Assembly: GCA_930367205.1 (NCBI GenBank)
Contig: OV884013.1
Location: forward strand, 91,513,333-91,577,332
Source of the DNA: Acanthosoma haemorrhoidale
Taxonomy: Eukaryota > Arthropoda > Insecta > Hemiptera > Acanthosomatidae
Reading direction: 5' to 3'
DNA length: 64,000 bases
The stretch's first letter is position 1. Every line of letters begins with the position of its first letter. Shown here piece by piece: positions 1-10,253 of this stretch. A program made the position numbers and the translations under genes. The notes beneath the pieces were generated by a model. That model was not told the origin of the DNA. It saw only the letters and a program-made list of their open reading frames with translations, and ran no database searches.

Positions 1-840
1 AAATTCGTATTAACCACCAGGTGTTTTACACATCTTTGTAGGTGTCGAATAAGCTCCGGTTTTTTAAAAGGCAGAGAAGGTCTGTCGATAAATTCACGAT
101 AAAACACCCTTTGCCTCTTAAAGAGCCGACCTCAGCGTTCTTTGTGATGTGATTTCATGAATTTATGTTGGCGGCAACATTCATTAAATGAATATATGAA
201 ACTAATTCTGTTTTTGATGAGCAATTTCAGCCTATAAATTTTATAAAACAACAACATCTAAGTTATATAAAACTACCTTAAACTTGTAAACCATCAAAAT
301 GTTATAAATATAAAAAAAAATCAATAAACATTTTAAGTAATAATTAACAACAGGCCATAAATTGAGTTAAGCAGGTTCCTAACAACATTAAGTAGTTATT
401 AAAGCTCTGAGTACCAGTTGAGTTGACATTTTCCCCCATTAGATCAAAGATTCTTTTGTTTTAATAACCAAACTGATTTCTTGTAAATATTCATATTAAT
501 GAATCTAAGGACACGAAGAAAGATTATCACGAATTGTCCGAAATCGGACCGTAGTCTCGGTGTCACTTTCTCAAAATTGGGAGCGAAACGATTAATTAGC
601 ATTTTTGACTCAAAAACCTTCAATTCATTTCTTAAACAATATCAGTAGTTTTAAAAATCTTATTTTCAAAAATTAAAAAAAAAAAGTCTAATATAATTAG
701 TAATTGAAATCGGTAGGAACGTCATCGCATGTTTAATTAACGCCGTAGAAACTAGAGGGGTGTGTCGGGTCGTCATGAGGGGGTGCCTAGTTACCCTAAC
801 CCTAAGTGAGGGTTGATTAGGCTATGACCTGAACGATTGC
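1..840. other. AT-rich non-coding sequence, nothing recognised
   Basis: No reading frame, RNA gene or repeat structure could be supported here. A short double CCCTAA-like stretch near 795 is too short to be telomeric. The GC content rises after about 720, on approach to the dispersed repeat that follows. Confidence 0.6.
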
Positions 841-844
841 TTCA

Positions 845-1235
845 TGACGGGTCTTACTACTGTACTATCTGACTCCATATTTGATAGGCATGTGCCCTGA
901 CAATGCACTATGTTCAGGAGAAGAGGTATAGTGTAGGTATTATAGGTAGCTTATGTGGTCTTGGAATGACCACGAATTCACATTCGGTATCTGAGTGAAG
1001 GCGAAAACCGTCCAGACCCCAAAGGCAAGTGTGAACCGGAGGGAGGCAGACTGAATTGCCGTTGGAGACACTACTAGGTAAAGTTTGTAGGGCCACGGCA
1101 ACCGTTGTCCGCGAGGGAGAGGTCTCTCCCAAGGAGTTGCTAGTTTTAGCGAGACGAAGGCAGAGAATCCCACTAGGAGAGTGTGGGGTCTGACGAGGCC
1201 GGACTAAAACATAGTGAGGTTAGGAAGAGAGATCC
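845..1235 (-). repeat. Dispersed GC-richer repeat, copy A (possible LINE 5' end)
   Basis: On the minus strand this block aligns with 18390-18760 on the plus strand. Shared words include GAATTCGTGGTCATTCCAAG and TCTTCTCCTGAACATAGTGC. In both copies the conserved block runs into an ATGGAGTCAGAT start (about 880 on the minus strand here, 18731 in copy B). That arrangement would suit a 5' untranslated region leading into the first ORF of a non-LTR retrotransposon, but no diagnostic domain follows. This copy degenerates soon after the ATG. The frames of 72-77 codons inside it look incidental. The repeat relationship is seen directly; the retrotransposon assignment is inference. Confidence 0.7.
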
Positions 1236-1331
1236 AGAGGTTTTCATAAATGAGAAGGCCAAATCTTGAAACATCAGTGCAGCTGCAGGATACCAGTCAG
1301 GGTGGGAGCCGTAGTTAGAATGATGTACAGG

Positions 1332-1377
1332 TTTTTTTCCCCCAAACCCCCTTTATTAATAACATTTTGTAACAATA
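1332..1377 (-). mobile_element. 46 bp retrotransposon 3' tail with target duplication
   Basis: Read on the minus strand this is a 3' end with an AATAAA-like signal, a G-rich stretch and a short A tail. It is flanked by TGATGTACAGG (1321-1331) and TGATTTACAGG (1378-1388), an 11 bp duplication with one mismatch. The same tail occurs at 57382-57425 with a perfect 13 bp duplication and, less clearly, at 12812-12850. The parsimonious reading is reverse transcription aborted after about 45 nt. Confidence 0.7.
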
Positions 1378-1402
1378 TGATTTACAGGCCAAAACGTTGC
1401 CC

Positions 1403-2027
1403 TATTGTGACATTATTAGGACATCTCATCTCTCAATAGAAAATAAATTACTGATCTACAAAGTTATACTTAAGCCAATCTGGACAAACGGAATAGAGCT
1501 GTGGGGGACACCAAAAAAGTCAAACTCCAAGCGTATCCAATCCTTTCAACCAAACGTCCTGAGAACAATAGTAAATGCCCCTTATTAGGTCAGCAACAAA
1601 ACCCTTCATAACGATCTTAATATACCTTACATTCTTGAACTCATCCCTTCCAAGTTCATGAAATTCCATAGTAACCTATCCAACCACCCTAATCCTGTAG
1701 CACAGTCATTGCACTGCATCACTCTTCCCTACACTCCTCCTCGGAGACTAAAGCGGCAGTGGCCAGTTTATCAAATCATGCCCTGAGCGTCTGCGGCTCT
1801 CACGATCTTGGCTTGTATCCAGTGACATGGCTGGCGGTGGAGTGTGGAGGACTTCTCAAGACTCCGCTTCCTTTTTCACATGCGAGAGAGATAACAACCA
1901 TGTGGATTTGGGGGGTCTCTGGGCTGTTTGTAAATATGGTATGAATGAGAACATTTACCACAATTACTTATTGCCTAATAAGGCAGATATTAATTTTAGC
2001 TCAATACAGAAATTTCAATAATAAAAA
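1403..2027 (+). mobile_element. Jockey-like LINE 3' fragment (reverse transcriptase end plus 3' UTR)
   Basis: The first 390 bp encode the end of a non-LTR reverse transcriptase. The peptide IENKLLIYKVILKPIWTNGI followed by ELWG and a NAPY-type motif is characteristic of Jockey-clade elements. The frame has one in-frame stop at 1586-1588 and then stays open to about 1786. The rest is a 3' UTR ending in an A-rich AATAATAAAA tail near 2027. The 3' UTR matches the tail inserted at 5019-5274 and, partly, 25078-25142. The element is 5'-truncated at exactly the edge of the inverted repeat. It is a dead fragment. Confidence 0.85.
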
Positions 2028-2197
2028 GTAACATTATTATACAGAGGATATTTTATCCTCAGTGAGCCATTTTTAGATAGGGACAAGCCATATGATGAAG
2101 CTCCTGAGGGAGCCATTTTTAGATTTAATTATTCTGAAGGGACCACCATCAGATCAATATTAGCCTTAGAGGGAGGGGGGTATTTTGATGTAGAGAT
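2028..2197. other. Polinton segment upstream of the ATPase, no clear gene
   Basis: This stretch lies between the LINE tail and the ATPase start. GAGCCATTTTTAGAT occurs twice (near 2064 and 2110, about 46 bp apart), a small direct repeat. The reverse-complement copy is at 9396-9565. No protein family could be assigned. Confidence 0.5.
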
Positions 2198-2992
2198 ATG
2201 CCTATTCCTAGCTTGCTTAGTTCCAATACTCTACCACAAGCAAGAGATCTTTTTCTGAAACTGTTGGCTATCAAGGACCAATTAGTCAAACAAGAACAAC
2301 GTTTTTCCACTATCAACTTTTCACCAGTTAAAGTTGATTCAGAAGGGAGACATAGTGCATTATTACCAAACACCATTCGAGCATCAATTTTCGGACCTAG
2401 CGGTTGTGGAAAGACTAATATTATTATTGCACTTTTATTAAATCCAAATGGTTTAATATTTAAAAATGTTTATCTTTTCTGAAAAACATTACATCAGCCT
2501 AAATACCAGTATTTAAAGAGTGTCATAAATCTTGTTCCTGAAATAGGATTATATGAATTTGAAGATGCAAATGAATTGCCTCAGGAAGTTGAATCCAATT
2601 CGGTCTGTATATTCGATGACGTCACTATGGAAAATCAAGATGTAATTAAACGATACTTTAGTTATGGTCGCCATATGAACCTTGATTGTTTTTATTTAAC
2701 ACAAAGTTATGTTTCTATCCCAAGACACCTTATCAGGTGTAACATTAACTTTTTAATAGTATTTCCTCAAGATGAATTAAATTTGAAACATATTTACGAG
2801 GAGCATGTAAGCACTCCGGATTTAAGTTTCACACTTTTTAAAGAGATGTGTTCATTATGTTGGAAAGAGCCTTTTAATTACTTTGTAATTGACAAGAGTA
2901 GGGACCTGAATAATGGACGTTTTCGAAAAGGAATCGATACATTCATTGTAGATATATATATAAAGAGCAGTCGTGGTAGTAATTGCCATTAA
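2198..2992 (+). pseudogene. Polinton genome-packaging ATPase (FtsK/HerA-like), left copy, stop-interrupted
   Basis: Resembles the A32-type packaging ATPase of Polintons/Mavericks, a P-loop NTPase that in the family is thought to pump the element's DNA into a capsid. The Walker A motif FGPSGCGKTN is near residues 65-75. After the stop the same frame carries a Walker B-like SVCIFDDVTMEN. A TGA at 2480-2482 splits one frame (2198-2479 and 2483-2992), so the gene is dead. The family's usual length of roughly 230-260 residues is matched by the two parts together. The C-terminal end overlaps the next gene by about 10 bp. The same stop is present in the right arm, so it arose before the duplication. 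Confidence 0.9.
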
Positions 2993-4150
2993 CAATCATG
3001 GACCCAAAAGTCACTCGTGAGATTATAAAAACTAGTGAGATTTTGAAAAACAAACTTCGTTCATTCAAGCGTACTCTCCAGGATGTCAAAAAAGGTCGAC
3101 AAGAATATTTTACACCCGTGCTCCATCCACTGGAAGACATTAAACAATCAGTAAAGTTGTACCAGACCAAATTGGAACCCGCAGTGACACCAAGAAAAGT
3201 AAAAAGGAGAGCTACTAATGTTTGGGACGAATCACCTAATAAAAGCGAGATAGAGTCTACTAGTATTTACATAAAATCAACATTATTGCCAAAAACAATG
3301 TCTGACTACAAAAGAGCTACATCAGTTACAAAAACAGTACATCCGATGATACAAAAACTAGTACTGTGCAAACACCATTATCCCACTTAACGGTTCCCGT
3401 TCATGAGTTCATATCACCAGAAGTAGATGAGGGCGAGTATGTGACAGACGATCCACTATCAGAAAAAGTTAAAGAATATGCTCAAACTCCAAAGGGAGAA
3501 GCAGAATTTAAAGAGCACCTCGCCGCATTTGGAAATCTACAGAGAGAATACTTGGATAAGATGTTGAAAGGTGATAAGACACATGACTCTCGTTACGGCA
3601 TTAGAGTCAAGCCTTCTGGGAGATTAGCCATTGGTGACTCGACTGATGTTCAGCTTTTCGCGAACAGTGATGATAAGTCTATTAACGATGTGGTTTATGA
3701 AGGAACACCGGGATTGCTGGAGCTACTCTACTTAAAAAATCCTAAAGATTATACAGAGTCGGACTTGGAAAATTATAATAATATTTTACTCTCAACCAAT
3801 GCTCACAAAAAAGGCTATAGTGAAGAACAGGGAGTATTCGGAAACAGGTCTGAGAAATATAGAAATATCATATCGAAGTTATTTCCACCACAAACTTTAA
3901 AACCTCGCCCCCCTTCCTCCTCATCATCATCAGCTCATCATCCTTAACTTCACTCCGTTCTCACCCTTACAAACTGGGAACTGGTCTTATGAGAGCCAAT
4001 AAACCTCTGTACGAGTATTGGAACGACCCAAACGAACTAGTCGATCGTCTTAGGTTGTTAATGTCTTCAAGTTATGCAGGGCATGAAGGTCATCAAAACG
4101 AAATAGAATCGATAATTGAAGAGCTGCGAGAAGAAAATATAGTATATTAA
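2983..4150 (+). pseudogene. Polinton-associated protein of unknown function, left copy, two frameshifts
   Basis: Three frames read in succession: 2983-3390 (start perhaps the second ATG at 2998), 3366-3947, and an open stretch to 4150 containing an ATG at 3989. Together they resemble a protein of unknown function often found in insect Polintons, whose hallmarks include VYEGTPGLLELL and an end like ELREENIVY. The N-terminal part is charged and helix-like. The first frameshift lies at about 3300-3365. The second lies at about 3920-3945, in a TCA-repeat serine tract, a typical slippage site. The function is not known and I assign none. The right arm carries both frameshifts. Confidence 0.75.
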
Positions 4151-4192
4151 TGTACATATTTTTATAATCAGTTTCAGTGTAATAATAAGGCA

Positions 4193-4336
4193 TCATATTC
4201 TCGAGAAAATAAAGGGTACAAATATTTATTGACAGTTATCGACTGTTTTTCCAAATATGCTTGGGCCACGCCTCTAAAGCTGAAATCAGCGGACAATGTG
4301 ACTAAAGCAATGGAGAGGTGTTTAAGTAATCGTTAA
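4193..4336 (+). pseudogene. Polinton integrase fragment (rve core), left copy
   Basis: A 47-codon open stretch contains TVIDCFSKYAWATPLK, the start of a retroviral-type integrase core with the first catalytic aspartate. The rest of the catalytic domain is absent. The frame runs into the antisense 3' end of the polymerase gene (ends overlap at 4302-4336), so the integrase has been cut and joined tail-to-tail with polB. In intact Polintons the integrase makes the 3' cuts and joins the element to its target. This remnant cannot. Confidence 0.82.
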
Positions 4337-5577
4337 AAGTAAAATCGTTAACAGCTGATTTTTTTATTCCCTTTGACTTTTTAACCGTTATATCTTTGTT
4401 TGTTATGTAAGAATACATTTTAGGTCTCAACCCGACAAATTCCACTATAGGATCTCCAAAGGTTTCATCTTTCAACAGACCAACTACTTTTTTGTTTTTT
4501 GCAGAATGACAGAAATGAGAAGTAGGAAAATTGCTTGTATCAAAATATTTTTGTAACTCTCCGGATATATCAGAATACATATCTTCCGTCCTAATATTAT
4601 ATAAAAATGAATCGGTATCTGTATAGCATAAGGTAACATTTTCTATACCATATTTTTTCAAGAAAACATTATAGTGGTAATGATACATCAAAACTTTGCT
4701 CAATTCTAGCACGGAGAATCCTACATACAACGGTTTATCAAAAATAATACTGTCTTTTTCCAACTGGACCGCTGTTACACTATCTGCAAATATAATCCTG
4801 CCTTTAAAATTTGGTTTGTTTACTTGACGAAATAATGATTTTTCATTGGTTACTATTTTTAAATCGATTCTGATACGCACGTTCTCCATAAATTTGCCAA
4901 AGCAACTGTTATTCGTCAATTTGTAAAAATCTGACTCGAATGTATTTTTTGCAGATGGCCTCATCTTCGAATTAATTTCTATGTATGGGGCCAACCAATT
5001 CTTTTGTTTAAACTTTAAACCGGTGACGTGGCTGGTGGGGAGCGTGGGGGACTTCCCGAGACTCCGCTTCCTCTTTCGCTTGCGAGGGAGGCAACAACCG
5101 TGGACTTGGGGGGCCCCTGGGCTGTTTGTAAATATTGTATGAATGTGCGAACGAATGATGACTTGTAAATATGGTATGAATGAAAACACTTATCTCAATT
5201 ATTTGTTGCCTATTAAGTAAAGGCAGATTGTAATTTCATCATAATAAGTTGTTGTTGTTGTTGTATAAAAAAAAAAACTTTAATACTCTGTGAATTTTTG
5301 AAATTTTTACCCCCAGTTGTAAAGCTTGTTTTAAATTCACATAATGTGCTATATAACGTGTTTTGGGTAACAAAGTCGTTAATAGTTTAACAGTTTTTGT
5401 ATTAGGTGGATTATTTTTGTCAGGTAAAAAAGGTAGTTGAGAATGTTTATCATGAATTTCTACAGGGTATTCAATATCAACATCTAGCATATAACCGGTT
5501 TCTGAATTGTTTTCCAGATCTAATACATTTACTTTTTCATCAGTCCACTCAAATTCGGCAATCATCATAAAAATCAT
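4302..5577 (-). pseudogene. Polinton family-B DNA polymerase (protein-primed type), left copy, fragment
   Basis: On the minus strand this encodes the palm/thumb half of a protein-primed family-B polymerase. Motif B (KLTNNSCFG, about 4896-4922) and motif C (YTDTDS, 4608-4625) are visible. Motif A and everything N-terminal are missing because the inverted repeat ends at 5560; only the YAEFEW that follows motif A remains. A LINE tail at 5019-5274 splits the coding sequence, and the 3' end is truncated against the integrase fragment. Residue T in motif B is M in the right copy, the more usual residue. The N-terminal few codons of the open frame (5561-5577) are loop sequence, not polymerase. Confidence 0.93.
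5019..5274 (+). mobile_element. 5'-truncated Jockey-like LINE tail inserted in polB, left copy
   Basis: A 256 bp 3' UTR fragment ending in TTG repeats and an A10 tail. It is homologous to 1820-2027. A 9 bp target duplication AAACTTTAA flanks it at 5010-5018 and 5275-5283. The insertion separates two polymerase segments that otherwise continue one another; insert plus duplication add 265 bp, which also shifts the frame. The same insertion with the same duplication is in the right arm. Confidence 0.88.
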
Positions 5578-6032
5578 TTTTTAATGAATTATCAAAAAAA
5601 TCCATTAGCGATGTAGACTATGAGCATGCAAAAAGTGTGTGGGAAACGTTTAAAATCAAAACATTAAAAGATTATGTAGAATTATTTGTCAAAACCGATG
5701 TAATTCTGTTGTGCGAAGTTTTTGAAAACCTTCCGCCTTCTCTGTCAACAAATTTTTCAATTGGATCCTGCATGGTTTTTTACTTTACCTCATTTATCGT
5801 GGAATGCAATGTTGAAATATACGAAAATTAAATTAGATATAATAAAAGATATTGATATAGTACAGTTTTTTGAAAAGGGAATAAGGGGAGGTATTTGCCA
5901 AGTCGTTTCCCGCTATGCCAAAGCTAACAATAAGTATTTAAGTGAGTACGATTCTACTAAACCCCGTAATTATTTATTATATGTAGATGTTAACAATCTT
6001 TATGGTTATGCCATGAACCTTCCCCTGCCATA
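5561..6032. other. Asymmetric loop of the palindrome (472 bp)
   Basis: This is the only part of the structure without a mirrored partner. From about 5577 on it is ordinary Polinton polymerase coding sequence on the plus strand that continues without a break into the right arm. The junction at 5560/5561 therefore joins polymerase sequence to an inverted copy of sequence that lies about 470 bp further along the same gene. Confidence 0.95.
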
Positions 6033-7291
6033 TGCCGAATTTGAGTGGACTGATGAAAAAGTAAATGTATTAGATCTGGAAAACAATTCAGAAACCGGTT
6101 ATATGCTAGATGTTGATATTGAATACCCTGTAGAAATTCATGATAAACATTCTCAACTACCTTTTTTACCTGACAAAAATAATCCACCTAATACAAAAAC
6201 TGTTAAACTATTAACGACTTTGTTACCCAAAACACGTTATATAGCACATTATGTGAATTTAAAACAAGCTTTACAACTGGGGGTAAAAATTTCAAAAATT
6301 CACAGAGTATTAAAGTTTTTTTTTTTATACAACAACAACAACAACTTATTATGATGAAATTACAATCTGCCTTTACTTAATAGGCAACAAATAATTGAGA
6401 TAAGTGTTTTCATTCATACCATATTTACAAGTCATCATTCGTTCGCACATTCATACAATATTTACAAACAGCCCAGGGGCCCCCCAAGTCCACGGTTGTT
6501 GCCTCCCTCGCAAGCGAAAGAGGAAGCGGAGTCTCGGGAAGTCCCCCACGCTCCCCACCAGCCACGTCACCGGTTTAAAGTTTAAACAAAAGAATTGGTT
6601 GGCCCCATACATAGAAATTAATTCGAAGATGAGGCCATCTGCAAAAAATACATTCGAGTCAGATTTTTACAAATTGATGAATAACAGTTGCTTTGGCAAA
6701 TTTATGGAGAACGTGCGTATCAGAATCGATTTAAAAATAGTAACCAATGAAAAATCATTATTTCGTCAAGTAAACAAACCAAATTTTAAAGGCAGGATTA
6801 TATTTGCAGATAGTGTAACAGCGGTCCAGTTGGAAAAAGACAGTATTATTTTTGATAAACCGTTGTATGTAGGATTCTCCGTGCTAGAATTGAGCAAAGT
6901 TTTGATGTATCATTACCACTATAATGTTTTCTTGAAAAAATATGGTATAGAAAATGTTACCTTATGCTATACAGATACCGATTCATTTTTATATAATATT
7001 AGGACGGAAGATATGTATTCTGATATATCCGGAGAGTTACAAAAATATTTTGATACAAGCAATTTTCCTACTTCTCATTTCTGTCATTCTGCAAAAAACA
7101 AAAAAGTAGTTGGTCTGTTGAAAGATGAAACCTTTGGAGATCCTATAGTGGAATTTGTCGGGTTGAGACCTAAAATGTATTCTTACATAACAAACAAAGA
7201 TATAACGGTTAAAAAGTCAAAGGGAATAAAAAAATCAGCTGTTAACGATTTTACTTTTAACGATTACTTAAACACCTCTCCATTGCTTTAG
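5577..7291 (+). pseudogene. Polinton family-B DNA polymerase, right copy (longer)
   Basis: This copy extends through the loop and so retains more of the gene. It has the end of the exonuclease-to-palm linker (near 5660-5725), motif A (DVNNLYG at about 5986-6006), motif B (KLMNNSCFG at 6671-6697) and motif C (YTDTDS at 6968-6985). Family members copy Polinton DNA by protein-primed synthesis. Breaks are a frameshift between about 5722 and 5750, the LINE tail at 6319-6574, a missing 5' half of the gene, and a truncated 3' end that abuts the integrase fragment. The arm sequence from 6033 on is the mirror of 4302-5560. Confidence 0.95.
6319..6574 (-). mobile_element. 5'-truncated Jockey-like LINE tail inserted in polB, right copy
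   Basis: Mirror of 5019-5274. The target duplication TTAAAGTTT is seen at 6310-6318 and 6575-6583. The polymerase reading resumes directly after the second duplication copy. Minus-strand orientation is shown by the T tract and CAA repeats at the low-coordinate end. Confidence 0.88.
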
Positions 7292-7400
7292 TCACATTGT
7301 CCGCTGATTTCAGCTTTAGAGGCGTGGCCCAAGCATATTTGGAAAAACAGTCGATAACTGTCAATAAATATTTGTACCCTTTATTTTCTCGAGAATATGA
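7257..7400 (-). pseudogene. Polinton integrase fragment, right copy
   Basis: Mirror of 4193-4336, with the same first-aspartate motif TVIDCFSKYAW. It converges with and overlaps the 3' end of the right polymerase copy (to 7291). No further integrase sequence is present. Confidence 0.82.
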
Positions 7401-7442
7401 TGCCTTATTATTACACTGAAACTGATTATAAAAATATGTACA

Positions 7443-8610
7443 TTAATATACTATATTTTCTTCTCGCAGCTCTTCAATTATCGATTCTATTTCGTTTTGA
7501 TGACCTTCATGCCCTGCATAACTTGAAGACATTAACAACCTAAGACGATCGACTAGTTCGTTTGGGTCGTTCCAATACTCGTACAGAGGTTTATTGGCTC
7601 TCATAAGACCAGTTCCCAGTTTGTAAGGGTGAGAACGGAGTGAAGTTAAGGATGATGAGCTGATGATGATGAGGAGGAAGGGGGGCGAGGTTTTAAAGTT
7701 TGTGGTGGAAATAACTTCGATATGATATTTCTATATTTCTCAGACCTGTTTCCGAATACTCCCTGTTCTTCACTATAGCCTTTTTTGTGAGCATTGGTTG
7801 AGAGTAAAATATTATTATAATTTTCCAAGTCCGACTCTGTATAATCTTTAGGATTTTTTAAGTAGAGTAGCTCCAGCAATCCCGGTGTTCCTTCATAAAC
7901 CACATCGTTAATAGACTTATCATCACTGTTCGCGAAAAGCTGAACATCAGTCGAGTCACCAATGGCTAATCTCCCAGAAGGCTTGACTCTAATGCCGTAA
8001 CGAGAGTCATGTGTCTTATCACCTTTCAACATCTTATCCAAGTATTCTCTCTGTAGATTTCCAAATGCGGCGAGGTGCTCTTTAAATTCTGCTTCTCCCT
8101 TTGGAGTTTGAGCATATTCTTTAACTTTTTCTGATAGTGGATCGTCTGTCACATACTCGCCCTCATCTACTTCTGGTGATATGAACTCATGAACGGGAAC
8201 CGTTAAGTGGGATAATGGTGTTTGCACAGTACTAGTTTTTGTATCATCGGATGTACTGTTTTTGTAACTGATGTAGCTCTTTTGTAGTCAGACATTGTTT
8301 TTGGCAATAATGTTGATTTTATGTAAATACTAGTAGACTCTATCTCGCTTTTATTAGGTGATTCGTCCCAAACATTAGTAGCTCTCCTTTTTACTTTTCT
8401 TGGTGTCACTGCGGGTTCCAATTTGGTCTGGTACAACTTTACTGATTGTTTAATGTCTTCCAGTGGATGGAGCACGGGTGTAAAATATTCTTGTCGACCT
8501 TTTTTGACATCCTGGAGAGTACGCTTGAATGAACGAAATTTGTTTTTCAAAATCTCACTAGTTTTTATAATCTCACGAGTGACTTTTGGGTCCATGATTG
8601 TTAATGGCAA
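7443..8610 (-). pseudogene. Polinton-associated protein of unknown function, right copy
   Basis: Mirror of 2983-4150 with the same two frameshifts. The three frames are 8610-8203, 8227-7646 and an end segment down to 7443. One residue differs near the N-terminus (NKLRSF on the left, NKFRSF here). The function is unknown. Confidence 0.75.
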
Positions 8611-9395
8611 TTACTACCACGACTGCTCTTTATATATATATCTACAATGAATGTATCGATTCCTTTTCGAAAACGTCCATTATTCAGGTCCCTACTCTTG
8701 TCAATTACAAGGTAATTAAAAGGCTCTTTCCAACATAATGAACACATCTCTTTAAAAAGTGTGAAACTTAAATCCGGAGTGCTTACATGCTCCTCGTAAA
8801 TATGTTTCAAATTTAATTCATCTTGAGGAAATACTATTAAAAAGTTAATGTTACATCTGATAAGGTGTCTTGGGATAGAAACATAACTTTGTGTTAAATA
8901 AAAACAATCAAGGTTCATATGGTGACCATAACTAAAGTATCGTTTAATTACATCTTGATTTTCCATAGTGACGTCATCGAATATACAGACCGAATTGGAT
9001 TCAACTTCCTGAGGCAATTCATTTGCATCTTCAAATTCATATAATCCTATTTCAGGAACAAGATTTATGACACTCTTTAAATACTGGTATTTAGGCTGAT
9101 GTAATGTTTTTCAGAAAAGATAAACATTTTTAAATATTAAACCATTTGGATTTAATAAAAGTGCAATAATAATATTAGTCTTTCCACAACCGCTAGGTCC
9201 GAAAATTGATGCTCGAATGGTGTTTGGTAATAATGCACTATGTCTCCCTTCTGAATCAACTTTAACTGGTGAAAAGTTGATAGTGGAAAAACGTTGTTCT
9301 TGTTTGACTAATTGGTCCTTGATAGCCAACAGTTTCAGAAAAAGATCTCTTGCTTGTGGTAGAGTATTGGAACTAAGCAAGCTAGGAATAGGCAT
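8601..9395 (-). pseudogene. Polinton packaging ATPase, right copy, stop-interrupted
   Basis: Mirror of 2198-2992. Walker A and the in-frame TGA (9111-9113) are conserved between arms. Two residues differ from the left copy (GRHMN versus GHHMN, NYFVID versus NYLVID). A nonsense codon at the same place in both arms shows the gene was already broken when the arms were made. Confidence 0.9.
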
Positions 9396-9565
9396 ATCTC
9401 TACATCAAAATACCCCCCTCCCTCTAAGGCTAATATTGATCTGATGGTGGTCCCTTCAGAATAATTAAATCTAAAAATGGCTCCCTCAGGAGCTTCATCA
9501 TATGGCTTGTCCCTATCTAAAAATGGCTCACTGAGGATACAATATCCTCTGTATAATAATGTTAC

Positions 9566-10190
9566 TTTTTATTATTGAAATTTCTGTATTGAGCTAAAAT
9601 TAATATCTGCCTTATTAGGCAATAAGTAATTGTGGTAAATGTTCTCATTCATACCATATTTACAAACAGCCCAGAGACCCCCCAAATCCACATGGTTGTT
9701 ATCTCTCTCGCATGTGAAAAAGGAAGCGGAGTCTTGAGAAGTCCTCCACACTCCACCGCCAGCCATGTCACTGGATACAAGCCAAGAGCGTGAGAGCCGC
9801 AGACGCTCAGGGTATGATTTGATAAACTGGCCACTGCCGCTTTAGTCTCCGAGGAGGAGTGTAGGGAAGAGTGATGCAGTGCAATGACTGTGCTACAGGA
9901 TTAGGGTGGTTGGATAGGTTACTATGGAATTTCATGAACTTGGAAGGGATGAGTTCAAGAATGTAAGGTATATTAAGATCGTTATGAAGGGTTTTGTTGC
10001 TGACCTAATAAGGGGCATTTACTATTGTTCTCAGGACGTTTGGTTGAAAGGATTGGATACGCTTGGAGTTTGACTTTTTTGGTGTCCCCCACAGCTCTAT
10101 TCCGTTTGTCCAGATTGGCTTAAGTATAACTTTGTAGATCAGTAATTTATTTTCTATTGAGAGATGAGATGTCCTAATAATGTCACAATA
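9566..10190 (-). mobile_element. Jockey-like LINE 3' fragment, right copy
   Basis: Mirror of 1403-2027. The open frame here appears longer (from 10253) only because flanking sequence happens to stay open; recognisable reverse transcriptase similarity starts at about 10190. The fragment therefore begins at the palindrome edge on this side too. Confidence 0.85.
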
Positions 10191-10253
10191 CTCAATAATA
10201 TACCCCCTAGTAATGTTTATCAGGCAAAAGTACCTGAAGGCTAAATTTAGCAT

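Larger units (their letters stand above)
1403..5560. repeat. Left arm of a 4.16 kb inverted repeat (Polinton palindrome)
   Basis: Every feature from 1403 to 5560 recurs as its reverse complement at 11593 minus its coordinate, up to 10190. The coordinate sum stays constant along the whole arm, so there is no net insertion or deletion between the arms. At least eight substitutions are visible, for example T/G at 2053 and G/A at 2736, plus six that change encoded residues. The outer edge falls at the start of a retrotransposon fragment. The inner edge falls inside the polymerase gene just after motif A. Confidence 0.97.
6033..10190. repeat. Right arm of the 4.16 kb inverted repeat
   Basis: Reverse complement of 1403-5560, about 99.8% identical by the differences I could count by eye. 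It runs from inside the polymerase gene to the start of the LINE fragment. The flanking sequences beyond 10190 and before 1403 are unrelated to each other. Confidence 0.97.

Noticed and set aside
790..815. Possible telomeric repeat (CCCTAACCCTAA)
   Set aside because: Only two units, not the usual arthropod TTAGG type, and inside ordinary sequence.
2943..3170. 75-codon antisense frame, also mirrored at 8423-8650
   Set aside because: Shadow of the ATPase end and the next Polinton gene; no independent support.
1403..10190. Reading the palindrome as the terminal inverted repeats of one intact Polinton
   Set aside because: Polinton terminal repeats are usually at most about 1-2 kb and do not contain the core genes; here the arms contain them and the loop is only 472 bp of polymerase.
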